Of a stretch of DNA of 56,459 bases, positions 10,974-18,122 are shown piece by piece. The notes below the pieces were generated by a model, which saw only the letters and a program-made list of their open reading frames with translations, searched no databases and was not told the origin of the DNA. Origin of the DNA: a virus; the IMG/VR virus record IMGVR_UViG_3300046313_000796, positions 1 through 56,459 of that record. One strand, given 5' to 3'. The position numbers and the translations under genes were made by a program. Every line of letters begins with the position of its first letter. The first letter of the stretch is position 1.

Positions 10974-11246
10974 GTGATTTATTTGATGTCAGATGACAAC
11001 CTTTTTAAAATTGGTATTTCAGAAAATCCTAACAAAAGACTGAAGCAATTACAAACTGGCAACGGCTCAAAACTAAGAGTTATAAAAACTTTTGTAAACC
11101 CTTCTAAAATATATAATGAGCGATTAATGGAAAGAAGATTACATTATTTATTGAGACAATTCAGAAAAAAAGGGGAATGGTTCGAGTTTAGAAATATGAA
11201 AACCGATCAAATTATTGCTTTAATTGAAAAAATGATGTTATTGTAG
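10974..11246 (+). CDS. Small GIY-YIG (T5orf172/Mug113-like) nuclease-domain protein
   Basis: A 90-residue single-domain protein starting at GTG. The N-terminus has the YLM...FKIGISENPNKRLKQLQTGN pattern, which is the core of the T5orf172/Mug113 branch of the GIY-YIG family, followed by a conserved E of the ERRLHYLL helix (about 53) and GEWFEF near 65-70. Such proteins are common in phages as free-standing nuclease domains or fused to KilA-N or BRO domains; the same domain is fused to KilA-N at 14787-15365. It begins 34 nt from the start of the divergent 10940 gene, so the two likely share a promoter region. Confidence 0.7.
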   Translation: MIYLMSDDNLFKIGISENPNKRLKQLQTGNGSKLRVIKTFVNPSKIYNERLMERRLHYLLRQFRKKGEWFEFRNMKTDQIIALIEKMMLL

Positions 11247-11290
11247 CTTGTTAGTAGTATAATGTAAAGATTGTATTAGTAAAAATAAAT

Positions 11291-11758
11291 ATGCCAAAAA
11301 TTAAAATAATTCCCAAAAATAAACTTAACAATCAGAGAAAAGTAGAGAACAGACAGGAAGAAATAAAATCAGGTTTAGGAAAAGAAGGTATAAATATTAG
11401 TGATGAGTTTGCTCAATATCTTGCAGTCAAAGAACAGTATGATAAAAAACAATGGGATGACTTAAAAAAAGAATTACAGGGCTTAAAAAAGTTAGAAAAA
11501 TATGCGGCTACAAATTCGTTTTCTAATTATCAACAGGCTCGATTAATTTTATATGAAGCACTGTTACCTTTGGAGAATAACATTGAGGAAAGATACGAGA
11601 TAATAAGTCGGGAAGCCATAAGAAAATCTGGTCAGATATTATGGGATACGGGTGGAATGTCTGAAATGCGTGATTCTTTGTTGTGGTTTTTCATCCCTAC
11701 AAGTTGCCATCGGATGATAGATCATTGCTGGAATAATATAGGAGATTGGCGATCGTAG
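11291..11758 (+). CDS. Hypothetical protein, basic and helical
   Basis: A 155-residue protein not recognised. It has a Lys/Asn-rich start, charged helical stretches (about 45-75) and an aromatic C-terminus with a few His/Cys residues. A TATAAT box lies about 28 nt upstream (11258-11263), suggesting its own promoter. It ends 58 nt before the tRNA gene, so it may be cotranscribed with the tRNA up to the terminator at 11901. Confidence 0.5.
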   Translation: MPKIKIIPKNKLNNQRKVENRQEEIKSGLGKEGINISDEFAQYLAVKEQYDKKQWDDLKKELQGLKKLEKYAATNSFSNYQQARLILYEALLPLENNIEERYEIISREAIRKSGQILWDTGGMSEMRDSLLWFFIPTSCHRMIDHCWNNIGDWRS

Positions 11759-11816
11759 ATTATTTTTAATAGAGAAAAAAATTGTTGTTACTTTAATCTG
11801 TGTTATGTTAGTAGTA

Positions 11817-11890
11817 TGCAGGATAGAGCAGTTAGGTAGCTCGTTGGGCTCATAATCCAAAGGTCGGTGGTTCAAATCCATCTCCTGCCA
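11817..11890 (+). tRNA. tRNA-Met(CAT), initiator-like
   Basis: A 74-nt cloverleaf: acceptor TGCAGGA/TCCTGCC with an unpaired T1-C72 end, D stem GAGC/GCTC, anticodon stem TTGGG/TCCAA with loop CTCATAA (anticodon CAT), variable loop AGGTC, T stem GGTGG/CCATC with loop TTCAAAT, discriminator A. CCA is not encoded. The unpaired 1-72 end, the GGG run at 29-31 and the GAGCAG...GGTAGCTCG D arm are initiator tRNA-fMet features; elongator tRNA-Met normally pairs 1-72. It is followed directly by a strong terminator. Confidence 0.88.
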
Positions 11891-11900
11891 TTACTTTAAA

Positions 11901-11927
11901 AGCCGATCTCCTGATCGGCTTTTTTTC
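11901..11927 (+). terminator. Rho-independent terminator after the tRNA
   Basis: An 8-bp stem AGCCGATC/GATCGGCT with loop TCCT, followed by seven T. It lies 11 nt after the tRNA and would end the 11291/tRNA transcript before the minus-strand gene that stops at 11929. Confidence 0.9.
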
Positions 11928-11928
11928 T

Positions 11929-12111
11929 TTAAAGATCAAACTTTCTTTGCGTACTTATAAAAATACTGGTAGAAATAGTGCGTAAATCTTCAGTAGATAA
12001 TTCAATATTTTCTAATTCAGCCTCCGCTTTTTCTTGTTTTCTCAAAATGGCTTCTAGTTGTTTTTGCCAATCAATCATTTCCTGTTTGTAACTTTTCGTG
12101 TTCTTATTCAT
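11929..12111 (-). CDS. Small coiled-coil hypothetical protein
   Basis: A 60-residue, highly charged protein (Glu/Lys/Gln-rich heptads at about 8-38). No family recognised. A GAGG sequence 10 nt before the ATG could be its ribosome-binding site. It is the last gene of the minus-strand KilA-N and regulator cluster. Confidence 0.45.
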   Translation of the reverse strand: MNKNTKSYKQEMIDWQKQLEAILRKQEKAEAELENIELSTEDLRTISTSIFISTQRKFDL

Positions 12112-12141
12112 TTTTATTTACCTCAATTATTTTTTTTGTTT

Positions 12142-12162
12142 AAGGAGGCATGAAACCTCCTT
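12142..12162. other. Inverted repeat (hairpin) between small genes
   Basis: AAGGAGG, 7-nt loop, CCTCCTT. It lies between the end of the decayed KilA-N gene and the 60-residue gene, both minus. On the minus strand it is followed by A-rich rather than T-rich sequence, so it is not a standard terminator in the expected direction. It contains an SD-like AGGAGG. Confidence 0.4.
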
Positions 12163-12171
12163 CTTTTCCTA

Positions 12172-12897
12172 TTAGTGATTAGGAGTGAAGAATTGTCTGA
12201 TAGTGTTATCTAATTCCTCAGATACTTCGTAAACACAAATATCTCTTGCCTGTCCATTACACAGTCTTTTTTCTTGCGTAGAAGGTAATCCTTTTGCGTT
12301 TACAAATTTTCCTAAACAACCTCTCGTTTTATGATTAGGTTTAAATCCTAACTTTTCAGCCCGTTGTGATACTCCCATTCTTACTATTTTGTTTTGCTTG
12401 CCATTAATAGTTTGGCTGTTTGCAATTCATCACCAGCTTTATCTAACAACAATTGCTTTAATGCTTCGCTACATTGTAACTCTGGGATTTTGGCGATCGC
12501 AGTTACATATTCAGTCACAGGTGGTAATGCCTTGCGATATTCTGTTACTGTCCGTTCTCGTTTAACTATCGATACCGTGCCAGTCTCTAATAAAGTTTTA
12601 ATATGTTTATCGCACCATATTGCAAACTCAGGGCTTATCTAACGTCCGAAATTTAAAGCTAACAATGGGTGAGCCCATGTACCTTGTTGAAAGTCTGGAA
12701 TATTCCCTTTTTTTGCTATTAAAAGTTCCGTTGCGATTATATTCGTTTCACTTTCAAGTGCTTGAATATACGTTCTGGTTACTTGAGTTTTTGACCAGTC
12801 ATTAATATTAACACCATTAACTTTAGCCATTTGGGTTAATAACATAGCCATCTTGATCACGTTGATTGATTTCCTGTTCTTTATACGTTAAAATCAT
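12172..12897 (-). pseudogene. Decayed KilA-N domain antirepressor gene
   Basis: The ATG at 12897, with a GGAG site upstream, begins a frame matching the KilA-N start of the 15365 gene (MILTYKEQEINQRDQDGYV). The frame shifts near 12835-12860 (2 nt missing compared with the paralog), continues as LTQMAKVNGV...GTWAHPLLALNFG, and meets an in-frame TAG at 12639-12641 where a Trp codon is expected. Reading on gives ISPEFAIWCDKHIKTLLETGTV, typical of the family, then TAG at 12384-12386. The last part, from ATG at 12378 in another frame, matches the C-terminus of the 27844 gene (LGKFV...QEKRL.NG...IRQFF). At least three lesions make this a dead gene. The fragment 12172-12378 might still be translated alone. 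Confidence 0.8.
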
Positions 12898-12923
12898 TAT
12901 TTACTCCTGTTAAAGGTTAATTT

Positions 12924-12953
12924 AACCTATCTTGACGGTCATCAAGATAGGTT
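12924..12953. promoter_or_regulatory. Perfect hairpin upstream of the decayed KilA-N gene
   Basis: A 12-bp perfect inverted repeat AACCTATCTTGA/TCAAGATAGGTT with a 6-nt loop, 26 nt before the ATG at 12897 and after the stop of the 12994 gene. It has no U-tract on the minus strand. Its place matches the structured leaders of the other antirepressor genes, but the sequence is unrelated. It could be an operator or an RNA hairpin. Confidence 0.5.
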
Positions 12954-12993
12954 TCTAGCGGTATTTAACGTCTTACGCTGTGGACGGTATTAT

Positions 12994-13353
12994 CTAAGCA
13001 ACTAATCTTGTTTGATTAGTAAATTCACTTTCACACCAATAAATAAATTCTTCATTCTTTATCCATTGTGCTAAAGAGATAATTAAGCTAGGGTGAATCC
13101 AAAGACCTCCACCATTTTTGGGTGAACCTAAACCAATTTCGGTTAATTTATCCGTACTTAATTTAATCGCTAAAGTGTTCATACACTCTTTAGTTGAATC
13201 GTATCGTAACCATTCCCAAACTATCTTATTAAAGAGTTGCGCTATCTGTGTAGCATTGACAAAATTATCTTTAATACGGTAAGATATTTGATAATCGTTA
13301 TAGATTACGGTTTTAATATTCTTGTCTTTTAAAAGACTGTTTTGGATATTCAT
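12994..13353 (-). CDS. KilA-N domain protein
   Basis: A 119-residue phage DNA-binding-type regulator. The KilA-N core is visible: KDNFVNATQIAQLFNK (about 29-44), WLR...TKECMNTL, then the GGLWIHPSLIISLAQWI signature (about 86-102). The start ATG follows an AAGGAG site and lies just after the end of the decayed upstream gene (13356), so the two were probably translationally coupled. A degenerate copy of its first 40 codons lies at 14343-14480. KilA-N proteins often act as antirepressors or modulators of lysogeny; this one has no second domain. Confidence 0.75.
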   Translation of the reverse strand: MNIQNSLLKDKNIKTVIYNDYQISYRIKDNFVNATQIAQLFNKIVWEWLRYDSTKECMNTLAIKLSTDKLTEIGLGSPKNGGGLWIHPSLIISLAQWIKNEEFIYWCESEFTNQTRLVA

Positions 13354-13355
13354 AT

Positions 13356-13833
13356 TTACTCCTTAACGATTTTATAAAGATTATTTTCTTTATTGACAAG
13401 GATAAATTTATCCGTATCAATAGCTTTTTGCTTTTTAGTTTCGGACACTAAACGATCACAGAGAGCGTATTTTTCAATAAATAACTCTTCAATCTGTTTA
13501 TCTACCGATGCAATATAGTCATCTAGCTTTTTCTCGAAATCCATAACCTCTTCTTGTAATTCTATCAATTCCCTTGAATTGGCTTGATCTACAGCAATGA
13601 CGTGGTAAAAAGTCTTTGTTTTTAAGCCGTAAAGTTGATCATCTATTTCGATTTAACTGCTTACTTCTTGAGTATCAAAGCGTTTTGTTAGTTCTAGCTG
13701 AATCTGCTCAATTAACTGAAGAAACTTTTTGAATTTCAGATAAGAGATTAAGTAACTTTTTTGTTTCAACTTTAGACAACTGGACATTAGATAAAGTTGA
13801 AAGGTAATCGATTATCAATTCTAAAGATGTCAT
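13356..13833 (-). pseudogene. Broken paralog of the 29176 gene
   Basis: The ATG at 13833 starts a frame (MTSLELIIDYLSTL...) that stops at TGA 13708-13710. The adjoining frame continues LIEQIQLELTKRFDTQEVSS, hits an in-frame TAA at 13653-13655, then reads IEIDDQLYGLKTKTFYHVI to KIVKE and stops at 13356. End to end this aligns with the intact 155-residue protein at 29176-29643 (IELNGKIYCLETLEEFELI...NDNIIFLED). So it carries one frameshift and one nonsense codon. A TTG at 13568 could restart the C-terminal coiled-coil part. Confidence 0.75.
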
Positions 13834-13951
13834 CTTGCTTTTTTGCTAATTTAATTATTGGTGATATTGTCAAGGTTCTTTAGAGTTGATTCTCTATGTT
13901 TACTATTATAGTTCAAATGACTTGAACTGTCAAGATAAATAAAAAGTTTTT

Positions 13952-14254
13952 TTAATTTTCGGTTTCAAGATCGTTAATGGTAATTCCTAATACTTTAGTA
14001 ATAGCAAGAAGTTTATCTTTTTTTATACTTTCAGCTTTTCCTAATTCTAAATCGCTTAGGGAATTAAAGGGAATTTTTACCCCTGTTTGTTGTTCGATCT
14101 TCTTGACAAGATTACGCATAGAAATATTTTGTTTTTCACGGGCGGATTTTAAAGCGATACCCATAGATTTATCCCACTCAAAAGTAGAGATTAGCTTAAG
14201 ACTAAATTGTGGGGTAGTGTGGGTGTTCATTGGTTTAATAGCAGTATAAATCAT
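13952..14254 (-). CDS. XRE-family helix-turn-helix regulator
   Basis: A 100-residue protein with a Cro/CI-type HTH at about 35-95: WDKSMGIALKSAREKQNISMRNLVKKI, then NSLSDLELGKAESIKKDKLLAITKVLGI. An ATG at codon 9 is an alternative start. The WDKS(L/M)G lead-in is shared with the XRE protein at 48269-48565, which suggests a common phage-specific subfamily. Set among KilA-N antirepressors, it is a plausible repressor of the lysogeny or early control region. Confidence 0.7.
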   Translation of the reverse strand: MIYTAIKPMNTHTTPQFSLKLISTFEWDKSMGIALKSAREKQNISMRNLVKKIEQQTGVKIPFNSLSDLELGKAESIKKDKLLAITKVLGITINDLETEN

Positions 14255-14342
14255 TTTTTTATGTAAGTTTATTTTATCTTAAATGTGATTAAAAATGTTA
14301 AAATTCTTTGCCTTTTCAAATAAAGAATTTTAATTTGACGAT

Positions 14343-14741
14343 GTGAGTGCGATAAAAAGTTGTACTATCTGTGTAGTATTGACAAAACTATTAGGCTTGA
14401 GATAAAATAAAAATATCGTAGTAATTCTTTATTGCGGTTTTTTTATCTTTTAAGAGATTGTTTTGGATGTTTATTAATACTCCTTGATTTTCAATTACTT
14501 GATAAAGATTTTCCTTATCGTCAATCACAAAGCTGTCAGATTGATAGCTTTTTTCTTTTATAACTAAAGATGAACGTTTTAGAATCTTTATATAAAAATA
14601 TACAAAGATTCTAAAACGTTCATCTTTAACTACAAAATAAGCAATATCTTCAATGCTAAATTGTGTAGATGTGGGTATGTCCATAACTAAAATACTCATA
14701 TCCTTTCTACCTCTTTTTTTAGTGTATATTATTTTGTGCAA
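14343..14741 (-). pseudogene. Degenerate second copy of the 13.2-13.8 kb regulator pair
   Basis: An open frame at 14391-14741 (116 codons) ends with a stretch like the C-terminus of the 13356 gene (SDSFVIDDKENLYQVIE) fused in frame to a remnant of the KilA-N start of 13353 (INIQNNLLKDKK). The old ATG has become ATA. Between 14343 and 14391 the DNA still matches the FVNATQIAQLF codons out of frame. The N-terminal third is disrupted by the inverted repeat at 14565-14628. This reads as a decayed tandem duplication, though the fused frame could still be expressed. Confidence 0.65.
14565..14628. repeat. Long near-perfect inverted repeat
   Basis: 25-bp perfect arms at 14565-14589 and 14604-14628; after one mismatch the pairing extends 4 bp further, leaving a 4-nt AAAA loop. 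It lies inside the decayed 14391-14741 frame, so it was probably made by a template-switch or inverted duplication event. It would extrude as a strong hairpin. Confidence 0.85.
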
Positions 14742-14786
14742 AAGTGAAAAGTCTTTGATTTACTCAAAGACTTTTAGGAGAGTTAA

Positions 14787-15365
14787 TTATTCAATATCTT
14801 GATCGTTAAGAATTAAATTAACTATTCTCAAAACTTGTGGTCTTTTTAGATACCATTCAGTAGTTCCTTTTATTTGATATTTCCTTAACTTCTCATGCAA
14901 AATTTGTTCATTCTCTATTTTCTGTAACGGGTAAAATTCAATCAATTCCAGAAAAGGATTACTCGTTTTATGTTGCTTCTCTCTTTCTTTTAAATTAGTA
15001 GTAAATCCAATTTTGTAAGCGTTATTTCCATTGTCAACAAGGATATATATATCCCCCAAAACTGATTTTACTCTTCTATTTTTTTCTTTTATCCATTGTT
15101 CAAATCTTAATGACACTAATGGATGAGCCCATGTGGCTTTTTCAATCCCAAAACCCATAACTACAATCAATTTATCATTAGTTCCATTCCCCGCATTAAT
15201 ATTGGCACTAATGGACTGCTGTAAGGCTTCTAGGTATTCTTTAGCTGATTTTGTCTCCAACCAGTCAGCCGTTCTTACTCCGTTAGCTTTTGCCATTTGA
15301 GTTAAGTTAACAAAATTATCTTTATCCCGTTGCTGAATTTCTTGATCTTTGTATGCTAGAATCAT
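14787..15365 (-). CDS. KilA-N / GIY-YIG (T5orf172) fusion protein
   Basis: 192 residues in two domains. Residues 1-95 are KilA-N (DKDNFVNLTQMAKANGV, ADWLETKSAKEYLEAL, ATWAHPLVSLRFEQWI). Residues 105-190 are a T5orf172/GIY-YIG-type domain (YILVDNGNNAYKIGFTTNLKEREKQH, then the ENEQILHEKL helix and TEWY). The pairing of a KilA-N DNA-binding domain with this nuclease-like domain is known in phages and large DNA viruses; the role is DNA-targeted, perhaps antirepressor or nuclease. It is preceded by the conserved structured leader at 15366-15456 and by hemB upstream in the same direction. Confidence 0.8.
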   Translation of the reverse strand: MILAYKDQEIQQRDKDNFVNLTQMAKANGVRTADWLETKSAKEYLEALQQSISANINAGNGTNDKLIVVMGFGIEKATWAHPLVSLRFEQWIKEKNRRVKSVLGDIYILVDNGNNAYKIGFTTNLKEREKQHKTSNPFLELIEFYPLQKIENEQILHEKLRKYQIKGTTEWYLKRPQVLRIVNLILNDQDIE

Positions 15366-15456
15366 ATAGTCTCCTATGGTGGTTAAAAGTTTTTAGGAGA
15401 TGCGAGATGTTATATAAGCAATTCACAATGTCAAGTCGTGAGTTGCTTTTCTCGTA
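15366..15456 (-). promoter_or_regulatory. Structured leader RNA, copy A
   Basis: Reading on minus: closing stem CGAG/CTCG (15451-15454 with 15403-15406), inner stem from GCAACTCACGA to TTGTGAATTGC, conserved TATATAACAT on the 3' side, then CTCCTA, which can pair perfectly with the TAGGAG ribosome-binding site just before the ATG at 15365. A TGTTATCATAAA promoter-like box lies just upstream (about 15463-15474). This is one of four related leaders, the others being at 17973, 27751 and 51608. Confidence 0.75.
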
Positions 15457-15582
15457 TCTTTATTTATGATAACAGATTTAAGCTAAAAATGACAGTTTTA
15501 TTGAGAATTAATTTACCATAAACAAAGATCATCTGTTAATATAAAAATATACTCATTTATGAGAAGATTTACAGTAGTTTTT

Positions 15583-15621
15583 GTCACATTTAATTCATGG
15601 CGATTAAATGTGACTTTTTTT
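15583..15621 (+). terminator. Inverted repeat with T-tract at the hemB 3' end
   Basis: A 12-bp perfect stem GTCACATTTAAT/ATTAAATGTGAC with an 8-nt loop. Seven T follow on the plus strand (15615-15621), so the U-tract fits plus-strand transcription. On minus, where hemB is transcribed, the stem is followed by AAAAAC, so termination there would be weaker. It separates hemB from leader A. Confidence 0.6.
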
Positions 15622-16600
15622 ATCTCAACAAATTAGCAACATCTTTAGCGTGATAGGTCAAGATTAAATCCGCACCCGCTCGTTTAAAACTTAACATGGT
15701 TTCTAAAGTTACTTTTTTCTCATCTATCCAACCATTTAATGCCGCCGCTTTGATCATTGAATATTCCCCCGATACGTTATAAACCGCTACGGGTAAATTA
15801 GTCATCTGTTTAACTTGCCAAATGATGTCCATATAAGATAACGCTGGTTTGACCATTACTATATCTGCACCCTCAGAAACATCTAACTCAACTTCTTTTA
15901 TAGCTTCCCTTGAGTTAGCGATGTCCATTTGATAAGATTGGCGATCGCCATATTGTGGTGTACCATCTGAAGCATCTCTAAAAGGGCTGTAATAATTGGA
16001 GGCATATTTGGCACTATAAGCCATTATGGGTATATCTTGAAACCCATTATCATCTAAACCTTCACGAATTACTTTAACGAAACCGTCCATCATACCTGAA
16101 GGTGCAATAATATCAGCCCCAGCCTTAGCTTGAGATATGGCTGTTTTCTTTAATATTTCTAAAGTAGGATCGTTTAATACAGTGCCTGTTAAATCTTTTG
16201 CATCTAATAAACCACAATGTCCATGACTGGTATATTCACAAAGACAAGTGTCATTAATAACGATTAGATTAGGTACGGCTTCTTTAACTGCACTGGTAGC
16301 TTTCTGCACAATACCACAATCATGCCATGCCCCTGTCGCTACTAAATCTTTACTTTCTGGTATACCAAATAAGATTATCGCTGGTATTCCTAAATCGTAA
16401 ATGTCTTTTGCTTCTTCAACTATCTGATCTACCGATAATTGATAAATATTAGGCATTGATTTGATTTCATTCTTTATTGCGTGTCCTGTGACTACAAACA
16501 AGGGATAAATTAAATCTTTAACTGTTAAGACATTTTCTGAAAGCATCGATCTTATTTGAAGATTTTTACGCAATCTTCTAGCTCTATTTATTGGAAACAT
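15620..16600 (-). CDS. hemB: Delta-aminolevulinic acid dehydratase (porphobilinogen synthase)
   Basis: This enzyme joins two 5-aminolevulinate molecules into porphobilinogen, the second committed step of tetrapyrrole (heme, chlorophyll, bilin) synthesis, in the cytoplasm. The 326-residue length is normal for the family. The zinc-type metal cysteines C119, C121 and C129 ([14 protein letters not shown]), the two active-site lysines K198 (MAYSAKYAS) and K251 (MVKPALSY) and the RPRRLR-like N-terminal NRARRLRK are all present, so it should be active. It is flanked by phage regulators on one side and repeat R1 plus a Rha-type gene on the other, so it appears to be carried by the phage as a metabolic gene. 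Confidence 0.97.
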   Translation of the reverse strand: MFPINRARRLRKNLQIRSMLSENVLTVKDLIYPLFVVTGHAIKNEIKSMPNIYQLSVDQIVEEAKDIYDLGIPAIILFGIPESKDLVATGAWHDCGIVQKATSAVKEAVPNLIVINDTCLCEYTSHGHCGLLDAKDLTGTVLNDPTLEILKKTAISQAKAGADIIAPSGMMDGFVKVIREGLDDNGFQDIPIMAYSAKYASNYYSPFRDASDGTPQYGDRQSYQMDIANSREAIKEVELDVSEGADIVMVKPALSYMDIIWQVKQMTNLPVAVYNVSGEYSMIKAAALNGWIDEKKVTLETMLSFKRAGADLILTYHAKDVANLLR

Positions 16601-16705
16601 TTTTTTATTTATTCTTTTCTTTCAAATTTTATTCTTTTTACGCTTTTTTAATTACTAACTTTTGTTACTTTTTTGACTATATAGTTTTAACTATAGTAAA
16701 CACAA

Positions 16706-16978
16706 TTACGATAGAGAAAAGCCAATTGACGAGTTCCTGTTAACAGGTTACCTGATATTAGGTTACCTGTTAACAGGAACTCGATATACATAATTAAGAT
16801 CAATAAACTCATAATTAAAAAAATAAAGATCAAGTTAATTATGCAGAAAAATTATTTTTTCTTTTCCCGTTTAAGAAAAGAAGCCATTAAACAAATAACT
16901 AATTATTCTCTGTATTGCTGATTATTTAGCTAAACAAGGCGAATGAAGTAAGTAAAAGATTAATCGTACTTGAAAAGA
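16706..16978 (+). repeat. Dispersed element R1 (iteron-bearing, copy 1 of 3)
   Basis: About 270 bp, highly similar to 50158-50446 (same direction) and to the reverse of 26318-26602. It starts with a palindromic iteron block: GAGTTCCTGTTAACAGGT (16731-16748) inverted at 16765-16782, with units of about 15 bp containing CCTGTTAACAGG. An AT-rich core and a conserved GCTGATTATTTAGCTAA stretch follow. This copy is one 15-bp unit shorter than the others. On minus it holds a short frame (16687-16833) encoding hydrophobic residues followed by TGNL/SGNL repeats. It fills most of the 592-bp gap 16601-17192, upstream of hemB; I see no other gene there. Confidence 0.85.
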
Positions 16979-17144
16979 ACCGAAGAGGGTAAAATTAATG
17001 ATTAGGAATTGATGATCTAAAATGAAATTAATTAAAGTTAGGAGTAAAAAAAATGTTAGAAAAGAAACAATCTTTTCAATCAATGATTGTTGGTAGGTGA
17101 GTGGATAAAATTAGGTGAAATTTATTGCCGTAAATCGTAAACAT

Positions 17145-17171
17145 AAAAAAGCCTTCCCCTCATGGAAGGCT
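17145..17171 (-). terminator. Terminator of the Rha-type gene
   Basis: Read on minus: an 8-bp stem AGCCTTCC/GGAAGGCT with a short loop, followed by TTTTT. It lies 21 nt after the stop of the 17193 gene and isolates that gene from R1. Confidence 0.88.
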
Positions 17172-17192
17172 AAAAAGATTATTCAGATTAAA

Positions 17193-17972
17193 TTATTCGC
17201 CGAGAACTCGTTGTCTATTTTTATTTTGAAAGTAGGCTTCTCTGATCACTCTCACATTTTCAGTAAGGATATAATCAGCTTGTACTGCTCTTAAACCTTG
17301 ACAGACTAGATGCTGGAGATTATATTGTTTCAACCATTTTTCTAATTGAACACCAGTTTTAAATCCTAATTCTTTGGCTAATTGTGCCGTTGATTTACCC
17401 TCAAAGCTAACATTACTACTCCCTTTACAAACGATAGTTTCAGTTACTTTTTCGATTACTTCAACTACTGCTTCGGGATCGCCAACTAGAAAAGCAAAGG
17501 TTTGGATTCCATGTAAGGAAACGATGGCTTCGGTGCGGTTAAGATAATTAGTTTTTAATCTTAAATTACTATTCTCTAATTTGAGATTTTCATTTTGTAG
17601 TGTCAAGATTTGGATAGTTTCACTTTGTTGGGGTATAACTTCTTTGATTATTCTTTTGGCTTTAGAAAATGAATCAACTAAAGCTAATTTTAATTCCACA
17701 ACTCGGTCAGTATTTCTTGAAAATGTCATCAAGGTAGTTGCTTGATTTTCATTTAACCATGCAAATTTCTCAGGGCGACCACCCTGGCTACTTTCAGAGG
17801 GTTTATACGTTTCAAACGTAATAACCCCAAACTTACCTTCTAGCTTGTCTTGATGCTTTTTGATTGTTTCAAGTAAATTTTTATGTTGAATACCCAACTC
17901 CGACGCAATCAATCTTGAATCAACAACATTTTGATCGTTTAACTTTTCAATTTTCAATAAATCTGTTACCAT
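17193..17972 (-). CDS. Rha-family phage regulatory protein with C-terminal antirepressor-like domain
   Basis: 259 residues. The N-terminal Rha-like domain runs from about 12 to 110 (VVDSRLIASELGIQHKNLLETIKKHQ, GRPEKFAWLNENQATTLMTFSRNT, LKLALVDSF). A coiled linker (about 120-145) leads to a C-terminal domain (about 150-255) with helix-turn-helix-like TAQLAKELGFKTGVQLEKWLKQYNL. Rha proteins interfere with lysogenic development or act as antirepressors. The ATG at 17972 is set by a GGAG site and by the conserved leader. The gene lies downstream of a methyltransferase gene in the same direction, an arrangement repeated at 26818-28596 and 50885-53044. Confidence 0.8.
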   Translation of the reverse strand: MVTDLLKIEKLNDQNVVDSRLIASELGIQHKNLLETIKKHQDKLEGKFGVITFETYKPSESSQGGRPEKFAWLNENQATTLMTFSRNTDRVVELKLALVDSFSKAKRIIKEVIPQQSETIQILTLQNENLKLENSNLRLKTNYLNRTEAIVSLHGIQTFAFLVGDPEAVVEVIEKVTETIVCKGSSNVSFEGKSTAQLAKELGFKTGVQLEKWLKQYNLQHLVCQGLRAVQADYILTENVRVIREAYFQNKNRQRVLGE

Positions 17973-18062
17973 GAATATATCTCCTAGTTTATTTAAATGG
18001 TTTAGGATTCACTAGATGATATAAAGCAATTCATAATTTACGTTGTGGATTGCTTTTCTAGT
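17973..18062 (-). promoter_or_regulatory. Structured leader RNA, copy B
   Basis: On minus: closing stem CTAG/CTAG (18058-18061 with 18012-18015, replacing CGAG/CTCG of copies A and C), inner stem GCAATCCACAA/TTATGAATTGC, the conserved TTTATATCAT segment, then TCCTA complementary to TAGGA of the ribosome-binding site 10 nt before the ATG. The paired changes against the other copies support a real RNA fold. Confidence 0.75.
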
Positions 18063-18078
18063 CTTTACTTTCCTTTTT

Positions 18079-18095
18079 TTATTGTAACATTTTTA
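18079..18095 (-). promoter_or_regulatory. Promoter-like box upstream of leader B
   Basis: On minus it reads TAAAAATGTTACAATAA, identical to the box before leader C (27718-27734). TACAAT fits a -10 element, and the start would fall just before the leader stem. The -35 region is weak. Confidence 0.55.
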
Positions 18096-18122
18096 AGCTA
18101 TTTTTTAAGGTTTTACTTAATT

